DNA of 64,000 nt, from NCBI RefSeq assembly GCF_900114255.1, contig NZ_FOSL01000002.1, positions 248,001 to 312,000 of the forward strand. The letters run 5' to 3'. Under the pieces are notes generated by a model. That model saw only the letters and a program-made list of their open reading frames with translations, was not told where the DNA came from and did not search any database. The position numbers were made by a program, and so were the translations under genes. The stretch is from Neomesorhizobium albiziae (GTDB lineage: Bacteria; Pseudomonadota; Alphaproteobacteria; Rhizobiales; Rhizobiaceae). Below, in pieces: positions 8,001 to 16,150 of the stretch (the first letter of the stretch is position 1; each line of letters starts with the position of its first letter).

Positions 8001-8111
8001 GTTGTTTAGCCGCATTTGTACGACGCCAGGTAACTACCTGGCTGCAAAAATGCAGTTTCCTCAGCCGCATTTGTGCGACACCAGGTGATTCCACCTGGCT
8101 GCAAAATGCTC
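8001..8111. repeat. Two tandem copies of the dispersed palindromic repeat
   Basis: Each copy has the form (GTTTAGCC/CTCAGCC)GCATTTGT-CGAC-CCAGGT...ACCTGG-CTGCAAAA(A)TGC. The two differ by a few bases and a small indel in the palindrome loop. They form the start of the 717-base gene-free stretch upstream of the response regulator. Confidence 0.85.
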
Positions 8112-8187
8112 TGCTGCGCCCGGGTCTATCATGCGGTGCGCGTTTCGCCGAAACAAGCCTCGCGCAGGTGACTCGGCGTCACGTATC

Positions 8188-8420
8188 GCCGCCGCCCCTC
8201 CTCCCCCTCGATGGGGGAGGTGCCGAGCGCAGCGAGGCGGAGGGGGTGATATCCGCACATCAGCCATCACCCCACCCGGCCCTGCGGGCCACCCTCCCCA
8301 TCGACGGGAGGGAGAAAAGCCAGTTCTGTCTTCCAATCCAAGACAGTCGCTCTCCCCGTGAAGAAGGGGGAGAGAGGGGCGTCGACGTTGCGGCCGGCCT
8401 CCTTCTCCCCGTCCTTACGG
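8188..8420. repeat. GC-rich CTCCCC hairpin repeats
   Basis: A cluster of short inverted repeats with no coding signal, including CCTCCCCC-TCGAT-GGGGGAGG at 8200-8220, CCTCCCCATCGACGGGAGGG near 8293-8312, and CTCTCCCCGTGAAGAAGGGGGAGAG near 8351-8375. It belongs to the family of GC-rich intergenic repeats that also appears at 2545-2572 and 34694-34800. Confidence 0.6.
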
Positions 8421-8607
8421 CAGGGCTATCGCATATGAATGGTCGACCCCCACTCCGGTTTGCTTTGCAAACCACCTCTCCCCCGTTCGACGGGGGAGAG
8501 GAAGTGCCGGCCGCGATGTCGGGCTCCCTTTCCTCTCCCCCCGGAGGGGGGAGAGGTGGCCCCGAAGGGCCGGAGTGGGGAAAGCAGAACCCATATGCGA
8601 TAGCTCT
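8421..8607. mobile_element. MITE-like element with terminal inverted repeats and target duplication
   Basis: The ends form an inverted repeat: AGGGCTATCGCATATG at 8422-8437 against AGAGCTATCGCATATG read on the other strand from 8607, 15 of 16 identical. An 11-base direct repeat, CGTCCTTACGG, flanks it at 8410-8420 and 8608-8618, as a target duplication would. The interior holds nested palindromes (CACTCCGG...CCGGAGTGG; CCTCTCCCCC...GGGGGAGAGG) and no ORF. The host site is a CTCCCCGTCCTTACGGGGAG hairpin repeat. No transposase is in the window, so the mobilising family is unknown. Confidence 0.6.
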
Positions 8608-8693
8608 CGTCCTTACGGGGAGAAGGGTCCGGCCCTTCGACAAACTCAGGAGGGATGAGGGGCGATTCTGTCTAAAACGAAATGCCCTGGCGA

Positions 8694-10028
8694 TTATCCC
8701 GTCACGAAGTCGAACAGCAGCTTGACGTTGAGGCCGGCGATCACCACCGCGATAACCGAGGCGAAGACGACGAGCCAGCGCGGAGCGACGAGCGCGCCCA
8801 TCTTGGCCTTGTCGGCGGTGAACATGACCAGCGGGAACACCGCGAAGGACAGCTGCAGCGACAGCACCACCTGGGTGAGGATGAGTAGCTGCGCCGTGCC
8901 GCTCTCGCCGTACCAGATGGTGACGATGGCCGCCGGCACGATGGCGATGGCGCGGGTGATGAGGCGGCGCATCCAGGGCGGCAGGCGTATCTCCAGGAAG
9001 CCTTCCATGACGATCTGGCCGGCCAGCGTGGCCGTAACGGTGGAGTTGATGCCGCAGCAGAGCAGCGCGATGCCGAACAGGGTGGGCGCGATCGCCAGGC
9101 CGAGCAGCGGCGCCAGCAGCGAATGCGCCTCGCCGAGTTCGGCCACTTCGGTCTGGCCGGTGACGTTGAAGGTGGCGGCGGCGAGGATGAGGATCGACGC
9201 GTTGATGAGCAGCGCAAACATCAGCGCCACGGTGGAATCGATGGTGGCGAATTTCAGCGCCTCGCGCTTCTCCGGCAGCGTGTGGCCGTAGGCGCGGGTC
9301 TGCACGATACCGGAGTGCAGGTAGAGATTGTGCGGCATCACGGTGGCGCCGAGAATGCCGAGCGCCAGATAGAGCATTTCGGGATTGGTGACGATTTCCG
9401 TGGTGGGCGCGAAGCCGAGGATGACGGCGCCCCAATCGGGATCGGCAAGCGCGATCTGTACGGCAAAACACACCGCGATGACGCCAAGCAGCGTGATGAT
9501 CAGCGCCTCGATCCAGCGGAAGCCCAGCTTCTGCAGGTAGAGGATGAGGAAGACGTCGAGCGCGGTGATGATGACGCCGAGTTCGAGCGGGATGCCGAAA
9601 ATCAGGTTGAGGCCGATCGCCGTGCCGATGACCTCGGCGATGTCGGTGGCGATGATGGCGATCTCGGCCAGCATCCACAACGCAAAGGCGACCGGCTTGG
9701 GAAATGCATCGCGGCAGGCCTGGGCGAGATCGCGGCCCGACGCGATGGCGAGACGGGCGCAGAGCGACTGCAACACGATCGCCATGATGTTGGAGACGAG
9801 CGCGACGACGAGCAGCGTGTAGCCGAACTTGGAACCGCCGGCCAGCGACGTCGCCCAGTTGCCCGGATCCATGTAGCCGACGGCGACGAGATAACCGGGC
9901 CCGACGAAGGCTGCGGCACGACGCCAGGTCGAACCGGATCGCCGGACTGCGATCGAGCGATGCACGTCGGAAAGCGACGCCTCGCCGCGCGCCCGGTTCC
10001 AACCAAATTTGTCGGCAAGCTGTTCCAC
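8694..10028 (-). CDS. mntH: NRAMP-family Mn2+/divalent metal transporter
   Basis: An inner-membrane proton-coupled metal importer of about 444 residues with eleven or so hydrophobic helices. The NRAMP metal-binding motifs are present: MDPGNWATS in helix 1 and MPHNLYLHS in helix 6, where the Asp, Asn and Met ligands favour Mn(II) and Fe(II). The start is uncertain. GTG at 10028 is preferred, because the longer frame begins at TTG 10073 inside a palindromic operator. The ribosome site is weak. The gene stands alone between a repeat-rich spacer and a GNAT gene on the same strand. Control by Mur (the manganese-sensing Fur homologue of rhizobia) is suggested by the palindrome just upstream. Confidence 0.9.
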   Translation of the reverse strand: MEQLADKFGWNRARGEASLSDVHRSIAVRRSGSTWRRAAAFVGPGYLVAVGYMDPGNWATSLAGGSKFGYTLLVVALVSNIMAIVLQSLCARLAIASGRDLAQACRDAFPKPVAFALWMLAEIAIIATDIAEVIGTAIGLNLIFGIPLELGVIITALDVFLILYLQKLGFRWIEALIITLLGVIAVCFAVQIALADPDWGAVILGFAPTTEIVTNPEMLYLALGILGATVMPHNLYLHSGIVQTRAYGHTLPEKREALKFATIDSTVALMFALLINASILILAAATFNVTGQTEVAELGEAHSLLAPLLGLAIAPTLFGIALLCCGINSTVTATLAGQIVMEGFLEIRLPPWMRRLITRAIAIVPAAIVTIWYGESGTAQLLILTQVVLSLQLSFAVFPLVMFTADKAKMGALVAPRWLVVFASVIAVVIAGLNVKLLFDFVTG

Positions 10029-10056
10029 TTTGTCGTTCTTTCCGCTTGAATCGCAG

Positions 10057-10073
10057 TTGCAAAGCATTTGCAA
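10057..10073 (-). promoter_or_regulatory. Fur/Mur-like operator upstream of mntH
   Basis: TTGCAAATGCTTTGCAA is a perfect palindrome (arms TTGCAAA and TTTGCAA around TGC) ending 28 bases before the proposed mntH GTG. Rhizobial Mur sites are rich in TGCAA/TTGCA steps, so this is a credible Mn-responsive operator. A related palindrome precedes the multicopper oxidase/ZIP operon. Confidence 0.6.
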
Positions 10074-10252
10074 ATACGCGAAGCGATGCCGAAAGACAAG
10101 GGGCGGAGAACACTGTGGGACGGAGGCGGCAAAAGGCCGCGGGCGGCGGGCGGCCGCCGGCCGGCGGGTGAAGTGTTGTGCGGGTCCGGACGTTATATGC
10201 GGGGGTGACGGTTCACCCCCGTATATACCTCATCGGGTTGGCCAAGCCGCAA

Positions 10253-10738
10253 TCATCGCAAGCGAGCCATGCAATGGGCATCCACGAACGCGCCGTCCCT
10301 AAACGAGGCAGCTTTATGGGTTCCCTCGATTTCAAATCCGAATTTCTTATACAGAGCTATCGCGCCGACATTGTCGGTAAACACGGTCATCTCAATTCGC
10401 TTGATATTCAGCCAATTGTCAGCGGTGTCGATCATCGCGGCAAGAAGCCGGGAACCAATGCCCCTTCCGGCAAAGTCTTCGTGGACACTGATCCAGAACT
10501 CAGCCGCATGGGCGCGCCGCCCATAGAAGGGACGCAACGCAGCCGCGCCGACAATACGCTTGTCCAATTCCGCAGCGATATGCAAATCCCGCGGGGCCCG
10601 TGGCTCGAGCCACTTCTTAACAGCTTCGAATGTCTCATAGGGAAGAGCGAGAGTGCCTGCGCGAAAAGCGGGCTGATTATAAATTTCAAAAATACCAGCC
10701 GCATCCTCGGCACGCATAGCGCGAATCGTTACATCCAT
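10253..10738 (-). CDS. GNAT-family N-acetyltransferase
   Basis: A 161-residue cytoplasmic acetyl-CoA-dependent acyltransferase. GNAT motif A is seen as VHEDFAGRGIGSRLLAAM (Q/RxxGxG/A-type pyrophosphate loop) near residues 85-105, and motif B near the TVFTDNVGAIALYKKFGFEIEG segment. ATG at 10738 is preferred over the in-frame ATG at 10750 because the latter supplies the GGAG ribosome site (ATGGAGTGCAAAATG). The overall pattern resembles RimI/PhnO-like or phosphinothricin-type acetyltransferases; the substrate is unknown. It is separated from mntH by about 180 bases of non-coding DNA and from cydB by 165 bases. Confidence 0.88.
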   Translation of the reverse strand: MDVTIRAMRAEDAAGIFEIYNQPAFRAGTLALPYETFEAVKKWLEPRAPRDLHIAAELDKRIVGAAALRPFYGRRAHAAEFWISVHEDFAGRGIGSRLLAAMIDTADNWLNIKRIEMTVFTDNVGAIALYKKFGFEIEGTHKAASFRDGAFVDAHCMARLR

Positions 10739-10903
10739 TTTGCACTCCATAGTTGCGACAGGGTTTCATTGCCGAATAGCTTCCTGACGTAACCTGGCGA
10801 GTGGAATGGCTGGGTTCGCCCTGTGGGCGGCTTCATTCAATATCAGACCGTTCAGCCCGTTCATAGGGATGATGAGACTGGTCCGCGATGTTTGCCCGGA
10901 CCT

Positions 10904-11908
10904 TCAATCATAGCGCAGATCGGCCGCCTTGCCGCCGAAGACGTGGTAGGAATAGATGGTGGCGCCGATGATGACCGGCAGCACGAAGACGGTGCCGGCA
11001 AGGATGATGGCGAGGCTTTCGGGCGCCGCCGCAGCCTGCCAGATGGTCAGCTTTTCCGGCACGACAAAGGGATAGAACGACCAGGCGAGGCCGGCGAAGC
11101 CGAGTGTGAAGACGGCGGCGAGCGCCAGGAACGGCTTCAGGCTGTGCGCGTCGCCGGTTTCCGACAGCCGGAACGTCAACCGCCACAGCCACAGGAAAAG
11201 CAGCCCCGACAGAATGGGCAGCGGGGCGAGGTAGAGCATTTCGGGGAAGACGAACCAGCGGTCGAAGATGCGCGGCGAGGCGAGCGGCGTGGCGAGCGAC
11301 ACCGCACCCATGCCGAGCACGGTGAAGACGAGAGCGGTGCGCAGCCAGCCGACCGCCTTCTGCTGCAAGGCGCCCTCGGTCTTGTAGATCAGCCATGCCG
11401 CACCCATCGCGGCATAGGACGCGGCGAGGCAGAACGCCACCAGCACGCCGAACGCCACCGCGCCGAAGCCGGTTTCCAGGCCGAGCACGTAGACACCCAG
11501 CATGTAGCCCTGGGCCAGCGCGGCGATCAGGGAGCCGAAAAGGAAGGCGCGGTTCCAGCGCGCCTTGCGACCGGCTGGAACCTTGGCGCGAAAATCGAAG
11601 GCGACGCCGCGCAGGATCAGGCCGACGAGCAGAACGAAGACCGGCAAGTAGAGCGCCGTGAGGATGACGCCGTGGGCGGCGGGAAAAGCCACCAGCAGGA
11701 GGCCGACGGCAAGCACCAGCCAGGTCTCGTTGGCATCCCAGAACGGTCCGATGGCGGCGATCATGACATCCTTCTCATGGTCGTCGGCGGCCGCGAACAG
11801 AATGCCGATGCCGAGGTCGAAACCATCGAGCACGACGTAGACGAGGATCGCCACGCCCATCAGGGAGGCGAAGATGAGCGGGAGAAGTGTCGGCCAATCC
11901 AGGGTCAT
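10904..11908 (-). CDS. cydB: Cytochrome bd-type ubiquinol oxidase subunit II
   Basis: A 334-residue, eight- to nine-helix membrane subunit of a bd-family quinol oxidase, which reduces O2 to water without pumping protons. The N-terminal LDGFDLGIGILF and GPFWDANETWLVLAVG blocks are diagnostic of CydB/CioB. Together with the short-Q-loop subunit I it indicates the cyanide-insensitive CioAB type. It follows subunit I with about 205 bases between them, and that gap carries a GC-rich repeat. I looked for a CydX-like small third subunit after the stop and found none. Confidence 0.93.
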   Translation of the reverse strand: MTLDWPTLLPLIFASLMGVAILVYVVLDGFDLGIGILFAAADDHEKDVMIAAIGPFWDANETWLVLAVGLLLVAFPAAHGVILTALYLPVFVLLVGLILRGVAFDFRAKVPAGRKARWNRAFLFGSLIAALAQGYMLGVYVLGLETGFGAVAFGVLVAFCLAASYAAMGAAWLIYKTEGALQQKAVGWLRTALVFTVLGMGAVSLATPLASPRIFDRWFVFPEMLYLAPLPILSGLLFLWLWRLTFRLSETGDAHSLKPFLALAAVFTLGFAGLAWSFYPFVVPEKLTIWQAAAAPESLAIILAGTVFVLPVIIGATIYSYHVFGGKAADLRYD

Positions 11909-11939
11909 GATTTGTCTCCACCGCCATTAGAGGTCGATT

Positions 11940-12065
11940 CGGCAGCACCCCTTCCGTCGCCTGTGGGAAGGGCATATGCCCCCTCCACCATGCTGCACAT
12001 GATCCCCCTCCCCCGCTCCGCAGGGGAGGATCCAAGGTCGCGGACTTCCGGCAAGCTCAGGTCAC
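11940..12065. repeat. GC-rich repeat inside the cytochrome bd operon
   Basis: Between subunit I and subunit II lies a non-coding stretch with CCCCTTCC...GGAAGGG and CCCCCTCCCCCGCTCCGCAGGGGAGG inverted blocks of the same CTCCCC family seen near 8.2-8.6 kb. It lengthens an operon junction that is normally a few bases long. Confidence 0.45.
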
Positions 12066-12114
12066 CCCGCAGTGCGCGGGCCCGGGTGAAGGAGAGTTCG
12101 GGCGCGCGCATCAT

Positions 12115-13479
12115 TCACTCCCCTGCCTGCGCCGGTTGCGACAGCGGCGTGTCGAGCACGGCCGGCAGCGGCGAGGTGTCGCCATCCTTCGCCGCCTTCA
12201 GCGCCAGGTAGACCAGCACGCTGAGATAGGCAGCCAGAAGCACGGCGTAGATGACGAGGTAGATGGCAAGCGTCAGCGCGACATGGCTGCCGGGGATTGG
12301 GCCGACAGCGTCGGCGGTCTTCAGGATGCCGGTGACCAGCCAGGGCTGGCGGCCGATCTCGGTGGTGTACCAACCGGCCAGCACCGCGACCCAGCCGGAC
12401 AGCGCCATCGGCACCATGAGATAGGCGAGCGGCCTGGGCAGGGTGCCGCGACGCCACAGGAAGAAGGTGGCCGTCCACGACACCGCGAGCATCAACAGGC
12501 CGGTGCCGACCATGACGCGGAAACTCCAGAACACCGCGAAGACCGGCGGATGGTTGCCGATGTAATCGTTGAGGCCCGGCACGACGCCGGCGGCGCTGTG
12601 GCGCAAGATGAGGCTGGCGCCATTGGGAATGGTCAGCTCGAAGCGGTTTTCACGCGCCGTCTCGTCGGGGATGGCGAACAGCACCAGCGGCACGTTGGAC
12701 CTGGTCTCCCAGTTGGCCTCCATCGCGGCGACCTTCTGCGGCTGGTACTCGAGCGTGTTGAGCCCATGCTGGTCGCCGACGAATATCTGCACCGGAATGA
12801 GAGCGGCGCCAAGGAAGACGCCGGTGCGCAACACCTTCCACATGGAATCCGAACGGTCGCCGGCGAGGAAGCGAAGCGCGGAGAAGCCGGCGATGAGGAA
12901 GGCGACGGTGAGGCTGGAAGCCAGAAGCATGTGGATGAGGCGCAACGGGAAGGACGGGTTGAAGACGATCGCCCACCAGTCAACGGCATGGGCCACGCCG
13001 TCGCGCATCTCGAAACCGGTCGGCGTCTGCATCCAGGAATTCAGCGCCAGTATCCAGAACGCCGACAGCGTGGTGCCGAAGGCGACGAGGAAGGTGGCCA
13101 GCGTGTGCACCCTGTTGGAAACGCGGCTGAAACCGAACAGCATGATGCCGAGGAACACCGCCTCTAGGAAGAAAGCCGTCAGCACCTCGTAGGCGAGCAG
13201 CGGGCCGGCGATGTTGCCAACGGTTCCCATGTATCCCGGCCAGTTGGTGCCGAACTGAAAGCTCATCGTGATGCCGGTGACGACGCCGAGCGCGAACGAG
13301 AGGGCAAAGACCTTCACCCAGGTGAAGTAGGCGCGCATCCAGGCGGCGTCGCCGGTGCGGTTGTAGCGCCATTTGAAGAAGAGCAGGACCCAGCCGAGCG
13401 AAATGGTGATTGTAGGAAACAGGATGTGGAACGAGATGTTTGCCGCGAATTGTATGCGCGACAGCATAAGCGGATCCAT
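12115..13479 (-). CDS. cydA: Cytochrome bd-type ubiquinol oxidase subunit I
   Basis: A 454-residue membrane subunit that carries haems b558, b595 and d and oxidises quinol at the periplasmic face. Conserved parts include SRIQFAANISFHILFPT with the haem-ligand His, TGITMSFQFGTNWPGYM, and WTATFFLWRRG. The Q-loop is short, and GWYTTEIGRQPWLV is characteristic of CioA-type enzymes, so cyanide-insensitive oxidase is the better subclass. The ATG has GGAG about nine bases upstream. It is the first gene of cydAB and is divergent from the dioxygenase gene across a 215-base gap that should contain both promoters; no clear regulator site was identified there. Confidence 0.93.
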   Translation of the reverse strand: MDPLMLSRIQFAANISFHILFPTITISLGWVLLFFKWRYNRTGDAAWMRAYFTWVKVFALSFALGVVTGITMSFQFGTNWPGYMGTVGNIAGPLLAYEVLTAFFLEAVFLGIMLFGFSRVSNRVHTLATFLVAFGTTLSAFWILALNSWMQTPTGFEMRDGVAHAVDWWAIVFNPSFPLRLIHMLLASSLTVAFLIAGFSALRFLAGDRSDSMWKVLRTGVFLGAALIPVQIFVGDQHGLNTLEYQPQKVAAMEANWETRSNVPLVLFAIPDETARENRFELTIPNGASLILRHSAAGVVPGLNDYIGNHPPVFAVFWSFRVMVGTGLLMLAVSWTATFFLWRRGTLPRPLAYLMVPMALSGWVAVLAGWYTTEIGRQPWLVTGILKTADAVGPIPGSHVALTLAIYLVIYAVLLAAYLSVLVYLALKAAKDGDTSPLPAVLDTPLSQPAQAGE

Positions 13480-13694
13480 GATCGGCAGCTCCAGCTTCTT
13501 CGACCGGGAAGATACGCCCGGCTTTTGGGCAGGTCAAAGCGACGGAGCGCCACGGGGACGCAGTGTCGCAGGAGAGCCGGAATTTTGCCTCGCCGTCGCC
13601 GCTCGTTGAACATACAGTCGCCATTCCAGCCCTTCGTCCGCCGCCGGCCCATAACGATATACGGCCCAACAGCACTCACAGGCAGGAGCCGACC

Positions 13695-14642
13695 ATGACG
13701 CTACAACTCACGGGTATTCACCATCTCACCGCGATAACCGCCGAAGCGCCGGCGAACGTGGCGTTCTATACGGGGACGCTGGGACTGCGGCTGGTCAAGA
13801 AAACCGTCAACCAAGACGACACCAGCGCCTATCACCTGTTCTACGCCGACGGCGAGGCGACGCCGGGCAGCGACCTCACCTTCTTTGACTGGCCGACGGC
13901 GCGGGAACGGCGGGGAACCCACAGCATCGCCCGCACCGGCCTGAGGGTTTCGGGCGAAAAGACGCTGGCCTGGTGGCAAGACCACCTCAAGGCGGCGAAG
14001 GCGACCACCGGCGAGATCGCCGAGGTGGCCGGCTATCGCTCGCTCGACTTCGAGGATGGCGAAGGCCAGCGCTTCCGGCTGGTCGACGACGGCGGCAAGG
14101 GCGTCGCGCACAATTGGGCGAAGAGCCCGGTGCCGACCGAGCACCAGATCCGTGGCCTCGGCCCGATCACCCTCAGCGTGCCTGAGCTGGCGCCCACGGA
14201 AACGGTGCTGACGCAGGTGATGAACATGCGCAAGGTGCGCGACCACGCAGCACCCGACGGCCACCTGCATGTGTTCGAGATGGGCGACGGCGGCCCGGCC
14301 GCGGAACTGCATGTCACCGTCCAGCCCGGCCTGCCGGTGACGCGGCAAGGTGCGGGCGGCGTGCACCATGTGGCGTTCCGCACGCCCGACATCGAGCAGA
14401 TGCACGAATGGACGCAACGGCTGGCGAAGTTCCGGGTGCCGTCGAGCGGCGAGGTCGAACGTTACTATTTCCGTTCGCTCTACTTCCGCGAGCCCAACGG
14501 CATCCTATTCGAGATCGCCACGGACGGCCCCGGCTTCACCGCCGACGAGCCGCTGGAAAGCCTCGGCGAAAGACTGGCGCTGCCGCCTTTCCTGGAACCT
14601 CGCCGGGCACAGATCGAGGCCGGCCTGAAGCCGCTCGCCTGA
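13695..14642 (+). CDS. VOC-superfamily ring-cleaving dioxygenase
   Basis: A 315-residue protein with two tandem glyoxalase/extradiol-fold modules: residues 1-150 beginning [15 protein letters not shown] and 150-315 beginning [15 protein letters not shown]. Metal-ligand candidates are the His in GIHHLT, the His in GGVHHVAF, and the Glu in GILFEIATD. This is the layout of the PcpA/LinE/MhqO group of Fe(II) hydroquinone or chlorohydroquinone dioxygenases, so (hydro)quinone ring cleavage is the likely but unproven reaction. ATG at 13695 follows AGGAG. The gene ends just before a strong hairpin, so it is probably monocistronic. Confidence 0.88.
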   Translation: MTLQLTGIHHLTAITAEAPANVAFYTGTLGLRLVKKTVNQDDTSAYHLFYADGEATPGSDLTFFDWPTARERRGTHSIARTGLRVSGEKTLAWWQDHLKAAKATTGEIAEVAGYRSLDFEDGEGQRFRLVDDGGKGVAHNWAKSPVPTEHQIRGLGPITLSVPELAPTETVLTQVMNMRKVRDHAAPDGHLHVFEMGDGGPAAELHVTVQPGLPVTRQGAGGVHHVAFRTPDIEQMHEWTQRLAKFRVPSSGEVERYYFRSLYFREPNGILFEIATDGPGFTADEPLESLGERLALPPFLEPRRAQIEAGLKPLA

Positions 14643-14652
14643 CCGGCGCAAA

Positions 14653-14678
14653 CCCGCGCCATCATCTGATGGCGCGGG
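14653..14678 (+). terminator. Strong hairpin after the dioxygenase gene
   Basis: Perfect 12-base arms CCCGCGCCATCA and TGATGGCGCGGG face each other around TC, eleven bases past the stop codon. It is flanked by AAA on both sides. There is no U-run on the plus strand, so termination is likely but structure-driven. Confidence 0.6.
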
Positions 14679-14814
14679 AAAGGCCAGCGTAGGGCACGCG
14701 GGTCGGTCGAGTTGCCCGCCGCTGTCATTCGGCTGTCACAAAGATCACTAGTGTTGGAGTTGTCGGCGCCGGTCGCCGGTTCCATCCGCGTCACATGCCA
14801 GAGGAGAGGCTGTC

Positions 14815-15336
14815 ATGAGCGATCCCGTCTTCAATGTGCTGTTCCTGTGCACCGGCAATTCGGCGCGCTCGATCATGGCGGAAGCAATCCTGAGACACGA
14901 TGGCGTCGGGCGATTCAACGCCTTTTCGGCCGGCAGCCAGCCGAGCGGCGATGTCAGCCCGATCGCGCTGAAGGTGCTGGAGAGCTACGGTTACCCGACC
15001 GGCGACTTCCATTCGAAGACATGGGATGCGTTCGCCGAACCCGGCGCACCGCAGATGGATTTCGTCTTCACGGTCTGCGACACGGCGGCGGGAGAAGCCT
15101 GCCCGGTATGGCCGGGGCATCCCGCGACGGCGCATTGGGGCATCGAGGATCCGAAAGCGGTGAAAGGAACGGAGATCGAGAAGGAGGCCGCCTTCGTCGA
15201 GGCCTTCCGTTTCCTGAAGAACCGGATTTCGGCATTCACGGCGCTGCCGCTCGAAAGCATCGACCGCCTGGCGATGAACCAGCATCTCACCGAGATCGGA
15301 CGCCAGGAAGGTGCCTCGGCCCGTGCCAAAGGCTGA
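14815..15336 (+). CDS. Low-molecular-weight phosphatase / ArsC-type arsenate reductase-like protein
   Basis: A 173-residue cytoplasmic protein of the LMW-PTP fold. The P-loop CTGNSARS (C-x5-R) lies near residues 12-19. Asp105-type general acid candidates and the VCDTAAGEACPVWPG segment match thioredoxin-coupled ArsC enzymes, which have a Cys pair near residue 90 after the P-loop Cys. Cys residues in VCD and EAC are present, so reduction of arsenate is plausible. There is no ars operon beside it (no ArsB/ACR3 or ArsR neighbour), so a phosphatase role is an alternative. Its start lies in a GGAGAGG context. Confidence 0.8.
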   Translation: MSDPVFNVLFLCTGNSARSIMAEAILRHDGVGRFNAFSAGSQPSGDVSPIALKVLESYGYPTGDFHSKTWDAFAEPGAPQMDFVFTVCDTAAGEACPVWPGHPATAHWGIEDPKAVKGTEIEKEAAFVEAFRFLKNRISAFTALPLESIDRLAMNQHLTEIGRQEGASARAKG

Positions 15337-15408
15337 TGCGCTGGCCCAGCTGACAGCATCTTGACGCCCGAGCGGCTTTCCCCGAGAACTCGCCGGCAGC
15401 GGCCCGCG

Positions 15409-15510
15409 TAGAGCGGTTCCGGTTCTTTCAGAACCGGAAACCCGCTCTTACTGTTGTTTTGCCGCATTTTATGCGGACGCCAAATGATTCCATTTGGCTG
15501 CAAATGCTCT
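15409..15510. repeat. Dispersed palindromic repeat, full-length type
   Basis: Starts TAGAGCGG, has the hairpin TTCCGGTTCT-TTC-AGAACCGGAA, the link CTTACTGTTGTTTT, then GCCGCATTTTATGCGGACGCCAAATGATTCCATTTGG-CTGCAAATGCTCT. It is nearly identical in plan to the copy at 38628-38732, but the second palindrome is CCAAATGATTCCATTTGG rather than CCAGGTG..CACCTGG. Confidence 0.85.
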
Positions 15511-15534
15511 GGTGGCGGTGCGGGGAGTAAAGAC

Positions 15535-15873
15535 GTGAACGCAGCAGGCGCGGTGTATCTCGGCATTTCGACCGTGGTGTTTCTGGCCGCGGCAAGTGCG
15601 GCGAAATCCTGGACACTCAATCCGACCTTCTGGCGGCTGGCGCTGGTGCTGGCGCTTTATTCGCTCGGCAACCTGATCATGCTGCGGCTGATCCGCGACT
15701 TCGGCATGGGCGTGGCGCTCAGCCTTTCCGGCGTCATCCAATTGCTGGCGGTGAATGTGATCGCGTTCTCGGTCTTCGGCGAACGGGTGACGATGATGCA
15801 GGGCGCAGGGCTGACGCTCGCCGTGGTTGCAGTTGCGCTGATCACGATGGGACCCTATTTCACAGCGCGATAG
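15535..15873 (+). CDS. Small four-helix membrane protein, EmrE/DMT-like
   Basis: A 112-residue protein with four predicted membrane helices, the size and layout of small multidrug resistance proteins and of half-size DMT transporters. Helix ends GISTVVFLAAASAAKSW, LALYSLGNLIMLRLI, GVALSLSGVIQLLAVNVIAF and LTLAVVAVALITMG are visible. The membrane Glu of EmrE helix 1 is absent (the equivalent stretch has Ser/Thr), while a Glu lies in the loop before helix 4 (FGERVT), the pattern of EamA-like chaperone or flippase subunits. I chose GTG at 15535 because GGGGAG lies before it and the longer frame enters the repeat. Function uncertain. Confidence 0.7.
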   Translation: MNAAGAVYLGISTVVFLAAASAAKSWTLNPTFWRLALVLALYSLGNLIMLRLIRDFGMGVALSLSGVIQLLAVNVIAFSVFGERVTMMQGAGLTLAVVAVALITMGPYFTAR

Positions 15874-15905
15874 CGCGCGTCAGCTTGAACCGGTTATCGC
15901 GCTCT

Positions 15906-16130
15906 ATCGGTTTGTTAGCCGCATTTGTGCCATGCGGGTGATTCACATGGCTGCAAAATGCAGTTTGTTTAGCCGCATTTGTGCAACGCCAGGTGTTACC
16001 ACCTGGCTGCAAAATGCAGTTTGTTTAGCCGCATTTGTGCAACGCCAGGTGTTACCACCTGGCTGCAAAATGCAGTTTGTTTAGCCGCATTTGTGCAACG
16101 CCAGGTGTTACCACCTGGCTGCAAAATGCT
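15906..16130. repeat. Tandem array of four copies of the dispersed palindrome, 56-bp period
   Basis: Three near-identical 56-base units begin at 15961, 16017 and 16073 (CAGTTTGTTTAGCCGCATTT..., palindrome CCAGGTGTTACCACCTGG, ending CTGCAAAATG). A diverged unit with the palindrome CATGCGGGTGATTCACATGG precedes them at 15906-15960. The last unit ends in CTGCAAAATGCT at 16130. No spacers vary between units, so it is not a CRISPR array. It separates the small membrane protein from the PAP2 gene. Confidence 0.92.
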
Positions 16131-16150
16131 CCTGGTCGAGGCATCTCGAC

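Noticed and set aside
8260-10113. 617-codon minus-strand frame overlapping mntH
   Set aside because: Out of frame with the NRAMP motifs, Arg/His-rich, typical high-GC artefact, and it runs through the MITE-like repeat.
10750-10903. A CydX-like small subunit after cydB
   Set aside because: The only short frame after the cydB stop is hydrophilic and lacks the single membrane helix expected of CydX.
14720-14760. Second ECF41 promoter (TGTCACA near 14731)
   Set aside because: TGTCACA is present but no CGTC lies 16-18 bases downstream.
15961-16130. CRISPR array
   Set aside because: Units are 56 bases and wholly homogeneous, without variable spacers. They match a dispersed palindrome elsewhere and no cas gene is present.
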